From contig NZ_JAPYPG010000001.1 in assembly GCF_029937755.1 (NCBI RefSeq), forward strand, positions 682,001 to 746,000: 64,000 bases of DNA, written 5' to 3'. This document shows, in pieces, positions 1-8,793 of this stretch. The position numbers and the translations under genes were made by a program. The notes below the pieces were generated by a model. It did not search any database, had not been told where the DNA came from, and was given only the letters and a program-made list of their open reading frames with translations. Within the stretch, counting starts at the first letter, position 1. Each line of letters begins with the position of its first letter. This DNA is from Henriciella sp. (lineage in GTDB: Bacteria; Pseudomonadota; Alphaproteobacteria; Caulobacterales; Hyphomonadaceae).

Positions 1-2
1 AC

Positions 3-629
3 GAGATCAAGGCCGCCGGGATCGACCATGTGAAGGGCTGGGCCATGGATGTCGGCGATCCGGACGCGATCAAGCGCGTCGTCAAGGAAGCAGCCGAGCA
101 TTTCGGCGGGCTGGAAATCCTGGTCAACAATGCCGGCTTCGCCATCCCGGCCGACGTCGCCGAGGAAAGCTATGAGGACGCCTGGGCCCCGAGCATCAAC
201 GTGATGCTGACCAGCCACCAGCGCGCCATCCGCGCCGCCCTGCCCTATATGCGTAAGGCGAAGTTCGGCCGCATCGTCAATGTCGCCTCGACCGAAGGTG
301 TCGGCGCAACGCCCGGCAACTCCCCTTACGTCGCCGCCAAGCATGGCGTGATCGGCCTGACCCGCGGGCTCGCCTGCGACCTTGGCCGCGACGAGGACAT
401 CGACATCACCGTCAACTGCATCTGCCCAGGCCCGATCCGCACCGGCATCACCGCCGGCATCCCGGAAGAGCACAAGACCATCTACGCCAAGCGCCGCGTC
501 CCGCTGCGCCGTTACGGCATCCCTGAAGAGGTCGCCAACATGACGCTGTCAGTCGTGCTGCCGGCCGCGAGCTTCCTGAATGGCGTGCATATCCCCGTGG
601 ATGGCGGGCTTACGATCAAGAACGCATAA
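3..629 (+). CDS. SDR family oxidoreductase (5' end outside the window)
   Basis: Short-chain dehydrogenase/reductase, probably NAD(P)H-dependent and FabG-like. The reading frame is open to the left edge, so the start codon and the N-terminal TGxxxGIG nucleotide loop lie outside the window. What is visible is the NNAG motif, the catalytic Ser (NVASTEG) and the YVAAK catalytic Tyr-Lys pair, followed by the CPGPIRT and VDGGLT motifs of the classical C-terminus. An internal GTG at position 30 could be read as a start, but the conserved SDR sequence continues upstream of it. It converges on the SDR gene at 635, with 5 bases between the stops. The substrate cannot be told from the sequence. Confidence 0.9.
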   Translation, partial: EIKAAGIDHVKGWAMDVGDPDAIKRVVKEAAEHFGGLEILVNNAGFAIPADVAEESYEDAWAPSINVMLTSHQRAIRAALPYMRKAKFGRIVNVASTEGVGATPGNSPYVAAKHGVIGLTRGLACDLGRDEDIDITVNCICPGPIRTGITAGIPEEHKTIYAKRRVPLRRYGIPEEVANMTLSVVLPAASFLNGVHIPVDGGLTIKNA

Positions 630-634
630 GTCGC

Positions 635-1390
635 CTAGTCGTGCAGCGGGAGCACCTGCCCCGTCACGGCACCGCCATCGACGGTGAATTCGCTGCCCGT
701 GGAGAAGGTCGCTTCCGACACGATGAACCGCACCATCCGCGCGACCTCTTCCGGCTCGCCGAAGCGCGGCATTGGCTGGTTGGCGACCGTCTCATCGCTG
801 AAGTCTTTCGTCATTGGCGTCGCCACCGGCCCGGGATGCACCGAGACGACCCGGATCCCCTCACCGGCGAGATCGAGCGCAGCCGCCTTGGTCAGTCCGC
901 GCACGCCCCACTTGCTGGAGACATAGGCCGCCAGCGAGCCATACCCCTGCAGGCCCGCCGTCGACGAGGTGTTCACGATCACCCCGCCGCCGCTCTTGCG
1001 CATTGCGGGCGCGGCAACATGCAGGCCGAGAAACACGCTAAACAGATTGACGTCGATCACCTTACGAAACTCATCGGGCGCACAGTCCTCGACGCCGGCA
1101 ACGGCGAGGATCCCGGCATTGTTGAACACGGCATTGAGCCGTCCGAACCGCTTCACGGCCTCGTCCACGGCGGCGCGCCAGTCCGCCTCCCGCGTGACGT
1201 CGAGATGGCGGTAAACCACCCGATCGCCCAGCGACTCGGCAAGCGCCTCGCCCTCATCATCCAGCACATCGGCGATCATCACCTGGGCGCCGCCTTCGGC
1301 CAGCAATCGCGCCGTCGCCGCGCCAATCCCGCGCGCGCCACCGGTTACAAGGATACAGATATCTTTCGGGGGAATGGTCTCAATCGCCAT
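635..1390 (-). CDS. SDR family oxidoreductase
   Basis: Complete classical SDR of 251 residues. It has the TGGARGIGAA cofactor loop near the N-terminus, an acidic residue after beta-2 (IADVLDDEG) that favours NAD(H), NNAG, the Ser of NTSSTAG and the YVSSK catalytic pair. The VDGGAVTGQ end matches the usual SDR terminus. The ATG at 1390 is chosen because GAGGAGG lies about 9 bases upstream of it; an upstream in-frame start would add six residues (MRRRAD) and would put the ribosome site inside the gene. Convergent with the preceding SDR gene. Substrate unknown. Confidence 0.9.
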   Translation of the reverse strand: MAIETIPPKDICILVTGGARGIGAATARLLAEGGAQVMIADVLDDEGEALAESLGDRVVYRHLDVTREADWRAAVDEAVKRFGRLNAVFNNAGILAVAGVEDCAPDEFRKVIDVNLFSVFLGLHVAAPAMRKSGGGVIVNTSSTAGLQGYGSLAAYVSSKWGVRGLTKAAALDLAGEGIRVVSVHPGPVATPMTKDFSDETVANQPMPRFGEPEEVARMVRFIVSEATFSTGSEFTVDGGAVTGQVLPLHD

Positions 1391-1496
1391 GTCAGCGCGC
1401 CTCCTCACGTCGATGATTGCGAGGGGGTATTCTAGAGGATGGGCGGGCGGCGCCGTATGCGGGAAACTGCGTAGGTGGGGGGCAATTGGGTGTTTG

Positions 1497-1520
1497 CCGC
1501 AGATCGGGCCCGGTCTGCGG
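1497..1520. other. Strong hairpin downstream of folC
   Basis: CCGCAGA at 1497-1503 pairs with TCTGCGG at 1514-1520 around an inner GC-rich stretch (CGGGCCCG). It sits about 20 bases past the folC stop, where a terminator would be expected, but no T-run follows on either strand. It may be a Rho-assisted or simple RNA-stabilising hairpin. Confidence 0.3.
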
Positions 1521-1540
1521 GTGGCGGTGCAGGTTTTTGC

Positions 1541-2809
1541 CTAGCGTGGCAGCTCCTCATTAATCGCCAGCACCTTGCCCGCGAGATAGAGCGAGCCGCA
1601 GATCAGGATCCGCTCTGCGCCGGCCTCAACAGCCGCCGCCATTGCCGCCTCGAAGCTTTCATGCGGGGAGGCGCCCGCGCCAGAGGCTCGCGCCGCTTCG
1701 GCCAGCGCCTCCGCGCTGAAACTGTTGGCGTTATTGGCAATCGGGCAGGTGAAGACGGTCAGGCCGGGCCGGTTAAGGGCGGCGAAAAACCCCGCCGCAT
1801 CCTTGTTGGCGAGCATGGCCGAAACCAGCATCGTCCGCTTGGCCGGCTCCTCGGTGTCGAGCGCGTTCAGGACCTCGGCAAGCGCGCGTCCGGCATGCGG
1901 ATTGTGCCCGCCATCGAGCCAGACGGGCATGTCATTGGCGAGCTTCGTGACTGGCCCATCCGAGAGGCGCTGCATCCGCGCCGGCCAGTGGGCAGTGGCT
2001 GTGCCCGACAGGATCGCCTTGTCGGTAATGCCCTGTATCCTGGCGGTTTTCAGCGCCTTCGCCGCAAGCGCCGCATTCGCGAACTGGTGCGCCCCGGCCA
2101 GTCCCAGCGGTGGGAAGACGGCGGCAATTTCCTCCGGCGTCACAAAGTCGATTTCGGCGCCGACGCGCGCAGCCTCGGCTCTCAGGGCAGCATCGGCTTC
2201 AGGGCCCTGGATCGCAGAAACCACCGGGCAGCCCGGCTTCAGGATCCCGGCCTTGTCGGTCGCGATCCTGGTAATTGTATTGCCGAGGAATTGCTGGTGG
2301 TCGAGGTCGATCGGCGTGAAGACGGAACAGGCGGATTCTGTAATGACATTCGAAGCATCGAACCGCCCGCCAAGCCCGACCTCGAGGATGAGGAGGTCGG
2401 CCGGGGTTTCGGAAAAGGCGAGGAAAGAGGCCGCCTGCGCCGCTTCGAAATGGGTTATCTCGCGGGTGCCGAGAAGCGCCTTTTCGACCCGCTCCAGACA
2501 TGTGACGAGATAGTCATTCGTGATCAGCTCACCCGCCAGCCGGATCCGCTCATTGAAACGAACGAGGTGGGGGGATGTGGAGGTGTGGACTTTCAGCCCA
2601 GCCGCTTCTGCCATCGCCCGGATGAAGGCCACGACAGAGCCTTTTCCATTCGTCCCGGCGACGTGGATGACGGGGGGGAGCCTGAGATGCGGATTGCCAA
2701 GGGTCTCGAGAACGACGAGCAGGCGGTCGAGCGCAAGAATCCGGTCGGACGGATTGTACTTCTCAAACCGCTTCAGCGCCGTCTCGACGGCGAGCTGGGT
2801 GTCGATCAA
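1541..2809 (-). CDS. folC: Bifunctional folylpolyglutamate synthase / dihydrofolate synthase
   Basis: Adds glutamate to dihydropteroate and to reduced folates (422 residues, the normal FolC length). The ATP loop GTNGKGSV lies near residue 50, followed by the TSPHLVRFNERI segment, the GLGGRFDASN loop and DGGHNPHA in the C-terminal half, all Mur-ligase/FolC signatures. The start is a TTG at 2809 that overlaps the accD stop (TTGA, 2806-2809), so translation is probably coupled to accD. It is the last gene of the trpF-trpB-cutA-trpA-accD-folC run. Confidence 0.95.
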   Translation of the reverse strand: MIDTQLAVETALKRFEKYNPSDRILALDRLLVVLETLGNPHLRLPPVIHVAGTNGKGSVVAFIRAMAEAAGLKVHTSTSPHLVRFNERIRLAGELITNDYLVTCLERVEKALLGTREITHFEAAQAASFLAFSETPADLLILEVGLGGRFDASNVITESACSVFTPIDLDHQQFLGNTITRIATDKAGILKPGCPVVSAIQGPEADAALRAEAARVGAEIDFVTPEEIAAVFPPLGLAGAHQFANAALAAKALKTARIQGITDKAILSGTATAHWPARMQRLSDGPVTKLANDMPVWLDGGHNPHAGRALAEVLNALDTEEPAKRTMLVSAMLANKDAAGFFAALNRPGLTVFTCPIANNANSFSAEALAEAARASGAGASPHESFEAAMAAAVEAGAERILICGSLYLAGKVLAINEELPR

Positions 2810-3786
2810 GCCTTCTTGGCCTTCTCTTTCTTCGGCGCGGGAACGTCAGCTGACGGGGCTTTGACTGGCCCAATGGCGGACTTGTCGGAAGCCCGTTTCG
2901 GCAGCAGGTGCGCCAGCAGCCGGCCCAGCGTGTCCTTCAGTTCGCGGCGGTCGCAGACAATATCGACCTGGCCCTTTTCGCGAAGGAATTCAGAGCGCTG
3001 GAAGCCCTCGGGCAATTTTTCGCGGATCGTCTGCTCAATGACGCGGGGGCCGGAAAAGGCGATCATGGCGCCCGGTTCGGCGATATGAACGTCGCCCAGC
3101 ATGGCATAGGACGCCGAAACGCCACCCGAGGTCGGGTCCGTCAGCACAACGAGGTAAGGAAGCCCGGCATCGCGGACCTCGGAAATCGCCAGCGTCGTAC
3201 GCGGCATCTGCATCAACGACAGGGTGCCTTCCTGCATCCGCGCCCCGCCCGAAGCGGTGCAGACGACGAAAGCGGCCTTGCGAGCGACAGCCATCTGGGC
3301 CGCTGCAATGAAGGCTTCGCCAGCCGCCATGCCGAGCGAGCCGCCCATGAAGGCAAAGTCCTGGACGAGGATCACAGCCGGCTTGCCGTTCACCCGGCCA
3401 AAAGCTGCGGCCATGCAGTCATCCTGGGCGATAGGTGGGGAGCCTTCCGGGCTCTCTTCCTTTTCACGACCTGCGATCTTGGCCTTGGCGGCTTTCAGAC
3501 GGGACGGATAGGCCTTGTCGTCCTTGAATTTGAGCGGGTCCTGCGTCACCGGCGGCAGCGGGATCGGCTCCCAACGCTCATCATCGAAGAAGATGCGGAA
3601 GCGGCGGCGCGGCGAAATCCTGAGATGCGCGCCAGCCGGTGTCACATACCAGCTCTCTTCAAGATCGGAGCGATAGACAAGTTCGCCGCTCTTTGGGCAC
3701 TTCACCCAGAGATTATCCGGCGTGTCCTTCTTCGGGGACAGAAAGGTCTTGAGCCCCGGTGTACGGAAATTCGTGAGCCAATTCAT
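2806..3786 (-). CDS. accD: Acetyl-CoA carboxylase carboxyltransferase subunit beta
   Basis: Beta subunit of the carboxyltransferase that makes malonyl-CoA for fatty-acid synthesis, 326 residues. The crotonase-type core is clear: FMGGSLGMAAGEA, SGGARMQEG, LTDPTSGGVSASYAMLGD, IAFSGPRVIEQT. The N-terminal region aligns with the AccD zinc ribbon, but only one cysteine is left (KCPKSG); the partner positions read VTPAG. The zinc site therefore looks lost, which I recall for alphaproteobacterial AccD in general. A Lys-rich tail ends the protein. It lies between trpA and folC, in the usual alphaproteobacterial order. Confidence 0.95.
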   Translation of the reverse strand: MNWLTNFRTPGLKTFLSPKKDTPDNLWVKCPKSGELVYRSDLEESWYVTPAGAHLRISPRRRFRIFFDDERWEPIPLPPVTQDPLKFKDDKAYPSRLKAAKAKIAGREKEESPEGSPPIAQDDCMAAAFGRVNGKPAVILVQDFAFMGGSLGMAAGEAFIAAAQMAVARKAAFVVCTASGGARMQEGTLSLMQMPRTTLAISEVRDAGLPYLVVLTDPTSGGVSASYAMLGDVHIAEPGAMIAFSGPRVIEQTIREKLPEGFQRSEFLREKGQVDIVCDRRELKDTLGRLLAHLLPKRASDKSAIGPVKAPSADVPAPKKEKAKKA

Positions 3787-3829
3787 CTCGTTTTCGGACT
3801 CCCTGACTGGTCCAATAGGTTCTGCGGCG

Positions 3830-4645
3830 CTACCCTTTGAGCGCCGTCGACAACTCCCTGGCCAGCTCCCCCATCCGCCCGGCTATATTGCCGGTGTCAC
3901 CTGACTCAAGAGCCAAGCGCACATGATCCACGAAAGCGGACCCGACCACAACCCCATCAGATATACGTGCCATCGCAGCCGCCTGTTCCCCGGTCCGGAC
4001 GCCAAAGCCGACGCAAACCGGCAGGCCGGAGACCTTGCGAGCCCGCTCCACGCCTTCGCGGATGTCTTCGGGATCGGCTGATCCTGTACCCGTTACACCA
4101 GCGACAGCCACATAATACAAGAAGCCGGACGCGCCTTCAGCAACCTTGGCGATACGCTTGTCGGTCGTTGTCGGCGTGGCGAGCCGGATGACGGAAAGCC
4201 CATATTTTTCATAGGCCTGACGCAGCTCAAGATCCTCTTCCGGGGGCAGATCGACCAGAATTGTCCCGTCTATGCCAGCAGCCGCAGCTGATTCGGCAAA
4301 CGCTTCATACCCCATATGGAAGACCGGATTCGCATAGCCCATCAGGATAAGCGGAGTGTCCTCGTCATCCGCGCGGAAGCGTTTGGCAAGGGCGAGTACG
4401 TCGCTCAGTTTCGTACCGGCCTTGAGGCTTCGCTGCCCGGCGCGCTGGATGGCCGGGCCGTCGGCCATCGGATCCGTGAAGGGCGCGCCCAGTTCGATAA
4501 TATCCGCGCCATTGTCGCGCAGGGCACACAGCGCCTGATAGCTGGTCTCCAGGTCCGGATCGCCAGCCATGATATAGGTGACGAGCGCAGCCCGGTTTTC
4601 GGCACGAACCTTGTCGAACCGGTCGGTAATTCTCTGTGTCGGCAT
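3830..4645 (-). CDS. trpA: Tryptophan synthase alpha chain
   Basis: Splits indole-3-glycerol phosphate into indole and glyceraldehyde-3-phosphate; indole passes to TrpB. The 271-residue TIM barrel has the catalytic Glu in IIELGAPFTDPMADGP, with the Asp of FTDP also present, plus the GFLYYVAVAGVTGT loop and the phosphate-binding GFGVRTGEQ and VVVGSAFV segments. The start ATG overlaps the cutA stop by one base (TAATG at 4643-4647), so it is translated right after cutA. Part of the leftward trp-acc-fol run. Confidence 0.96.
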   Translation of the reverse strand: MPTQRITDRFDKVRAENRAALVTYIMAGDPDLETSYQALCALRDNGADIIELGAPFTDPMADGPAIQRAGQRSLKAGTKLSDVLALAKRFRADDEDTPLILMGYANPVFHMGYEAFAESAAAAGIDGTILVDLPPEEDLELRQAYEKYGLSVIRLATPTTTDKRIAKVAEGASGFLYYVAVAGVTGTGSADPEDIREGVERARKVSGLPVCVGFGVRTGEQAAAMARISDGVVVGSAFVDHVRLALESGDTGNIAGRMGELARELSTALKG

Positions 4646-4974
4646 TACTCTGCAGGCGCCTTCGTATTCTCATCCAGCCAATCGGCATAGGAGCCAAGCA
4701 CGTGCGTGCACGGCATCGCGACCATGGCCGGGACATCATAGGGGTGAATCTCGGTGACGAGGGTTTCCAGCGCTTTCCAGCAGGGCGCAACCGATTTCAG
4801 CCACAGCACGTGCTCGAACGCCTGCTCCACGACCCCTTTCCAGAGGTAGGTCGAGGTGACGGGGCCTTCGATATTTGCGCAGGCGGCCAGACGCTGCTCG
4901 ACGGAGGCGTCGGCGATCTTCTGGGCGACATCCTTTGAGGGGCAGGTAATGCGGATGAGGAGGGCTTCGGTCAT
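4645..4974 (-). CDS. cutA: CutA1-like divalent-ion tolerance protein, between trpB and trpA
   Basis: Small trimeric PII-like fold protein (109 residues) named for divalent cation tolerance; its molecular role is not settled. Family signatures seen: RITCPSKDVAQKIA near the N-terminus, QRLAACANI, STYLWKG, and the C-terminal IHPYDVPAMVAMP and YADWLDENT segments. Its stop overlaps the trpA start by one base, so it belongs to the trp transcript. Related clusters usually run trpB-trpA directly, so cutA is an insertion here. Confidence 0.9.
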   Translation of the reverse strand: MTEALLIRITCPSKDVAQKIADASVEQRLAACANIEGPVTSTYLWKGVVEQAFEHVLWLKSVAPCWKALETLVTEIHPYDVPAMVAMPCTHVLGSYADWLDENTKAPAE

Positions 4975-5147
4975 GACAGACTATTCGAACGTGTATCGCT
5001 CCCGGTCAACTGTGATGCGCTGTAAGCGTCGTCTCTCCGGCAGACCGCCATCGCTCTTCGTCCCCAAAAAAATCGCTCCGGGCGTGAACATCGCAACCAG
5101 TGCCGCGGATTGGACGATAGTAAGCGCTGTTTCACCAGGCGAGTATT

Positions 5148-6359
5148 TCAAATCTCCATCCCCAGATGCTCCGCGACGGAGAAGATATCCTTGTCGCCGC
5201 GCCCGCAGAGATTCATGATCAGCAGGCCGTCCTTGCCGATGGTCTCGCAGACATCGCCAAGCCGCGCGATGGCATGGGCCGGCTCCAGCGCCGGGATAAT
5301 CCCCTCAAGCCGTGTGCAGAGCTGGAAGGCCTCGAGCGCCTCCTTGTCGGTACAGGTCAGGTATTCCGCCCGGCCGGTATCGCGCAGGAAGGCGTGCTCA
5401 GGCCCGATGCCGGGATAGTCGAGGCCGGCCGATATGGAATGCGCATCGATGATCTGCCCATCATCGGTCTGCAGGAGATAGGTCTTGTTTCCGTGCAGGA
5501 TGCCGGGCTGTCCGCCATTGAGCGCGGCGGCATGCTCGCCCGTCTCGATGCCGTGTCCGGAGGCTTCCACGCCGATCAGGCGCACACCCTCATCCTCGAT
5601 GAACGGATGGAACAGGCCGATGGCATTCGAGCCGCCGCCAATGCACGCCATGACGGCGTCCGGCAGGCGGTCTTCCCGCTCCAGGATCTGGCGGCGGGCT
5701 TCCTTGCCGATGACGGACTGAAAGTCACGGACCAGCTCCGGATAGGGGTGCGGTCCGGCAGCGGTCCCGATGACATAGAAGGTGTCATGGACGTTCGTGA
5801 CCCAGTCACGCAACGCCTCATTCATCGCGTCCTTGAGCGTTCCGGTCCCCGACGACACGGGCACGATCTCTGCGCCCAGCAGCTTCATCCGGAAGACGTT
5901 CGGCTTCTGGCGCTTCACATCGGTCTCGCCCATGAAGACCGTACATGGCAGGCCGAAGCGCGCGCAGACGGTCGCGGTCGCCACGCCATGCTGGCCAGCC
6001 CCGGTCTCGGCGATGATCCGGGTCTTGCCCATGCGCCGGGCGAGCAGGATCTGACCAAGGCAGTTATTGATCTTGTGCGAGCCGGTATGATTGAGCTCGT
6101 CGCGCTTGAAGTAGATTTTCGGTCCGCCGAAGTGCTCGGTCATCCGCTCGGCATGGTAGAGCGGCGAGGGGCGGCCCACATAATGGGTCCAGAAATCGTC
6201 CATCTCGGCGGTGAAGGCCGGGTCCTTCTTGGCCGCGCGGAACTCATCCTCAAGCTCCAGGATGAGCGGCATCAGCGTCTCGGCGACGTAGCGCCCGCCG
6301 AATTCGCCAAAGCGGCCCTTTTCATCCGGCCACTGGTCCCAGGTGTTGAGCTTGGTCAT
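5148..6359 (-). CDS. trpB: Tryptophan synthase beta chain
   Basis: PLP-dependent condensation of indole and serine to tryptophan. It is 403 residues, typical for TrpB1. The PLP lysine is in HTGSHKINN, the catalytic loop is [10 protein letters not shown], and the phosphate-binding stretch is [10 protein letters not shown]; the KRDELNHTG segment is also intact. It lies 98 bases after trpF. The 173 bases between trpB and cutA (4975-5147) hold no gene that I can see. Confidence 0.97.
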   Translation of the reverse strand: MTKLNTWDQWPDEKGRFGEFGGRYVAETLMPLILELEDEFRAAKKDPAFTAEMDDFWTHYVGRPSPLYHAERMTEHFGGPKIYFKRDELNHTGSHKINNCLGQILLARRMGKTRIIAETGAGQHGVATATVCARFGLPCTVFMGETDVKRQKPNVFRMKLLGAEIVPVSSGTGTLKDAMNEALRDWVTNVHDTFYVIGTAAGPHPYPELVRDFQSVIGKEARRQILEREDRLPDAVMACIGGGSNAIGLFHPFIEDEGVRLIGVEASGHGIETGEHAAALNGGQPGILHGNKTYLLQTDDGQIIDAHSISAGLDYPGIGPEHAFLRDTGRAEYLTCTDKEALEAFQLCTRLEGIIPALEPAHAIARLGDVCETIGKDGLLIMNLCGRGDKDIFSVAEHLGMEI

Positions 6360-6457
6360 CGTCTATCTCTCGCGGCTTCAGCCGGGTACATGCGACGGAA
6401 GCCCTGCCCGCGCAAGGGCATGAGGCTGCGGCGCGTTGCCTGATCGGCCCGATTGCT

Positions 6458-7132
6458 TCAAGCGTTGGCGGCGGCGCCTCTGGCAGCCTCGATAAAAGCC
6501 CGCACGAGACCCACATCTTTTTCGCCCTGCACACGCTCCACGCCGGATGACACATCGACGGCGTCGGCCTGCGTGCGCTGGATCGCGTCAGCGACATTGT
6601 CGGGCGTCAGACCACCGGCAAGAAGCCAGGGCTTCGGGGCATGCCAGGTTTCAAGGATCGACCAGTCGAATGTCTGGCCATGACCGCCGGTCCGGTCCGC
6701 CCCTTCAGGCGGGCGGGCATCAATCAGCAGCCGGTCAGCTGCGGTATGGGCCGATGCCGCCTCGAGATCGGACGGGCCGGCCACACCCACGGCCTTCCAT
6801 ATTTCAGTATTTCGCGGCACAGCCTCGCGCAGCTCGGCCACGAACGCCGGCGTTTCGTTCCCATGGAGCTGGATAACATCGGGCAGCACGGCATTCGTCA
6901 GCCCGTGCAACCACTCGATCTCGGGGTTCACGACCAGCACAGCCGAACGAATGTCCGCCTCTGCCGCGACGGTGAGAAGATCGATCAAACGCTCGGATAA
7001 CGGTTCACCATGGCGGACGATGTAGCGGGGACTTTTCGGCGCGAGCACGAAGCCAACCCAGTCCGCCCCGGCTCTCGCCACAGTCCGCACCATGTGCTCA
7101 TCCCGCACGCCACAGATCTTCACTCTCGCCAT
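6458..7132 (-). CDS. trpF: Phosphoribosylanthranilate isomerase
   Basis: Amadori rearrangement of phosphoribosylanthranilate in tryptophan synthesis. The TIM barrel of 224 residues has the catalytic Cys in VKICGVRD at the N-terminus, GFVLAPKSPRYI, VIQLHGNE, and LLAGGLTPDNV near the C-terminus. The ATG at 7132 starts the conserved MARVKICG; a TTG two codons upstream is less likely. First of the trp genes on this strand, about 195 bases downstream of the homocysteine methyltransferase-like gene, so it may have its own promoter there. Confidence 0.96.
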   Translation of the reverse strand: MARVKICGVRDEHMVRTVARAGADWVGFVLAPKSPRYIVRHGEPLSERLIDLLTVAAEADIRSAVLVVNPEIEWLHGLTNAVLPDVIQLHGNETPAFVAELREAVPRNTEIWKAVGVAGPSDLEAASAHTAADRLLIDARPPEGADRTGGHGQTFDWSILETWHAPKPWLLAGGLTPDNVADAIQRTQADAVDVSSGVERVQGEKDVGLVRAFIEAARGAAANA

Positions 7133-7326
7133 GAGCAAAGCTCGTGACGACTCGTCGGGCGCGGGTCAAGTGGATCAGTCGTTTGAGGCACGCCTGCTCG
7201 GTCGGCCACCTTCATCCTCAAGGTCGTTTTTTCCCAGAAAACGTTTGAGCCGATCAACATTTATGTTCGCGCAGAACCGAAGCAATGAGGTCTCTATTGT
7301 CGCGTCGGGACGACCTCCGAGGCCCG

Positions 7327-8286
7327 TCAGGCAGGCACGCTCGGCACCCGCTTCATTAGCTGGCTGGCGATAGCCTGTATGTGGCGAAGATCCGAGCCAC
7401 AACAGCCCCCAAAGACATTCGCATGGGGCAGGACATCGAGCAGGCGGAGGTAGTCCTCTGCAAGCTCGACGGGGTTCCCGCAATCGAGTTCGGCGCAGGC
7501 ATCAAGTTCGGCATGGCTCAGCTTCGAGGCATTGCACCGCACCCCATAAAGCCGCTGTTGCCAGTCTCCACCATCGAGCGCCGGCAGGATATGTGTTGGG
7601 TGGGCGCAGTTAATCATGAAATAGACCGGCGCCGCCCCGGTTTCGGCGTCCACCTGGTCAATCGCTTCGTCCAGCGCCTGACCACTTGGCAGGCGGCCAT
7701 CCGTCTCAACGGTGAAGGAAACAACCGCCGGAACGTCCACTCCTTGTGCCGCGCGAACGAAGCCGACCGCTTCGGGCGTGTTTGTGAAGGTAATTGCCGA
7801 GACGAAATCTACGCCGGCATCAGCAAGCCAGCGGATTTGCTCGCCATGATAGGCCTCAGCCTCTTCACGGGTCGGAATACGATCCGGGGCATAACCATCG
7901 CCGCACGGGCCGACTACGCCGTTCACGAGGACCGGGGACGCCGCGTTGTCATAATCGGACCGAAGGCGCGCAGCGAAAGCGGCCGCCTGTTCATTGGCCT
8001 CACGCAAGGCGCCCGGAGACGTCTTCAGTGCATCGGCGAATTCGCGCTGGGCGCGCCAGGTTGCCGTGTCGAGAATGAAGCCTGCGCCGACTTCCGCGGC
8101 AAGCTCCAGATGCGAGACGAAATACGCCCGCAAAGCCCGTCGGCCCGTCGCCGAAGCCAGCAGCGTGTGCGAGGCAAAGGCTGGCAATTCGAAGCCCTTG
8201 TTGAAGATCATGTCTGTTTCCAGCCCACCATCGGTGAGGAAGATTCGGTCGCTCTGGTTCGGTAGACGGTTTTTGAGGCAGCTCAT
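7327..8286 (-). CDS. Homocysteine S-methyltransferase family protein
   Basis: Zn-dependent methyl transfer to homocysteine (Pfam S-methyl_trans; the family includes MmuM and betaine-homocysteine methyltransferase). The zinc cysteines are visible as MINCAHP (near residue 208) and GGCCGSD near the C-terminus, with the N-terminal TDGGLETD barrel entry. Length from ATG 8286 is 319 residues; AAAGGA lies about 10 bases upstream of that ATG, and the 15 extra upstream residues are not conserved in type. The methyl donor is not readable from the sequence. Betaine made by the enzymes encoded at 10407-12069 is one candidate, S-methylmethionine or SAM others. Confidence 0.85.
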   Translation of the reverse strand: MSCLKNRLPNQSDRIFLTDGGLETDMIFNKGFELPAFASHTLLASATGRRALRAYFVSHLELAAEVGAGFILDTATWRAQREFADALKTSPGALREANEQAAAFAARLRSDYDNAASPVLVNGVVGPCGDGYAPDRIPTREEAEAYHGEQIRWLADAGVDFVSAITFTNTPEAVGFVRAAQGVDVPAVVSFTVETDGRLPSGQALDEAIDQVDAETGAAPVYFMINCAHPTHILPALDGGDWQQRLYGVRCNASKLSHAELDACAELDCGNPVELAEDYLRLLDVLPHANVFGGCCGSDLRHIQAIASQLMKRVPSVPA

Positions 8287-8355
8287 GGCTCTGGTCCTTT
8301 GAATGAAGGGAGACGTGCGGGGGTGCCGCACGCCTCTATGGAAGTGCTCGCCGCA

Positions 8356-8511
8356 TCACAGGACCGGCTCGATCGCCGCGATCATGCCGATGACCGGCGT
8401 CGCGAAGATGATCGCGTAAAGGACCGGTATTGTGATGTTGAAAGCGTGAGTGACGATGGCCGGCAAGGCCGGGAAGCCAGCAGGCCGGGCCGACTGTTCT
8501 GGGAGTCTCAT
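8356..8511 (-). CDS. Possible small single-pass membrane protein (51 aa)
   Basis: A short frame runs from ATG 8511 to TGA 8356. The first 20 residues are Pro/Ala-rich and the rest is hydrophobic, with a segment around ITIPVLYAIIFATPVIGMIAA that could span the membrane once. A purine-rich AGAAGAAAG precedes the start. It lies 69 bases upstream of the homocysteine methyltransferase start on the same strand, so the two could be co-transcribed. No family recognised; the hydrophobic run argues for a real gene, the size against certainty. Confidence 0.35.
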   Translation of the reverse strand: MRLPEQSARPAGFPALPAIVTHAFNITIPVLYAIIFATPVIGMIAAIEPVL

Positions 8512-8793
8512 TGCATTTCTTTCTTCTGGTTATGACGCTCGCCCACCATGGACGGGCACCTGGGCCTGACACTGATGGTTATTGCTCCCCTTCGTGGGAG
8601 CGGGCGTTGAATGTGACGTTTGAAAGAGGCGGACCCGGGCGTTGAAACGGCGGTTTATTCGCGATTTTCACGTCTTCCGGTGACGGGGACGGCTCTGACT
8701 TGACCGACCCTGACCTTGCGACAGGACCAGACCGGGCATTTACGAACCCGCCTTGCGTGTTGGATAGAAGGAGAAAAGGAATGGGAGACGTTA
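8512..8793. other. Intergenic region between divergent genes
   Basis: No convincing gene. It holds a GCTCCC/GGGAGC hairpin at 8584-8601 and two copies of the 11-mer CGGGCGTTGAA (8601-8611 and 8636-8646), 35 bases apart. Promoters for the leftward methyltransferase side and the rightward CoA-transferase must lie here, but I cannot place -35/-10 boxes with confidence. I looked for a known SAM- or SAH-sensing riboswitch pattern before the methyltransferase and did not find one. Confidence 0.4.

Noticed and set aside
1475..3088. Long plus-strand frame of 537 residues opposite folC and accD
   Set aside because: It is the antisense shadow of two well-recognised genes, is Arg/Gly-rich with no domain, and has no ribosome site.
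7175..7483. 102-residue minus-strand frame overlapping the homocysteine methyltransferase end
   Set aside because: Out of frame with that gene, cysteine/arginine-rich, no ribosome site.
8512..8793. A SAM- or SAH-sensing riboswitch upstream of the homocysteine methyltransferase
   Set aside because: No known conserved core was recognised in this stretch on the minus strand; only a short hairpin and an 11-base repeat are seen.
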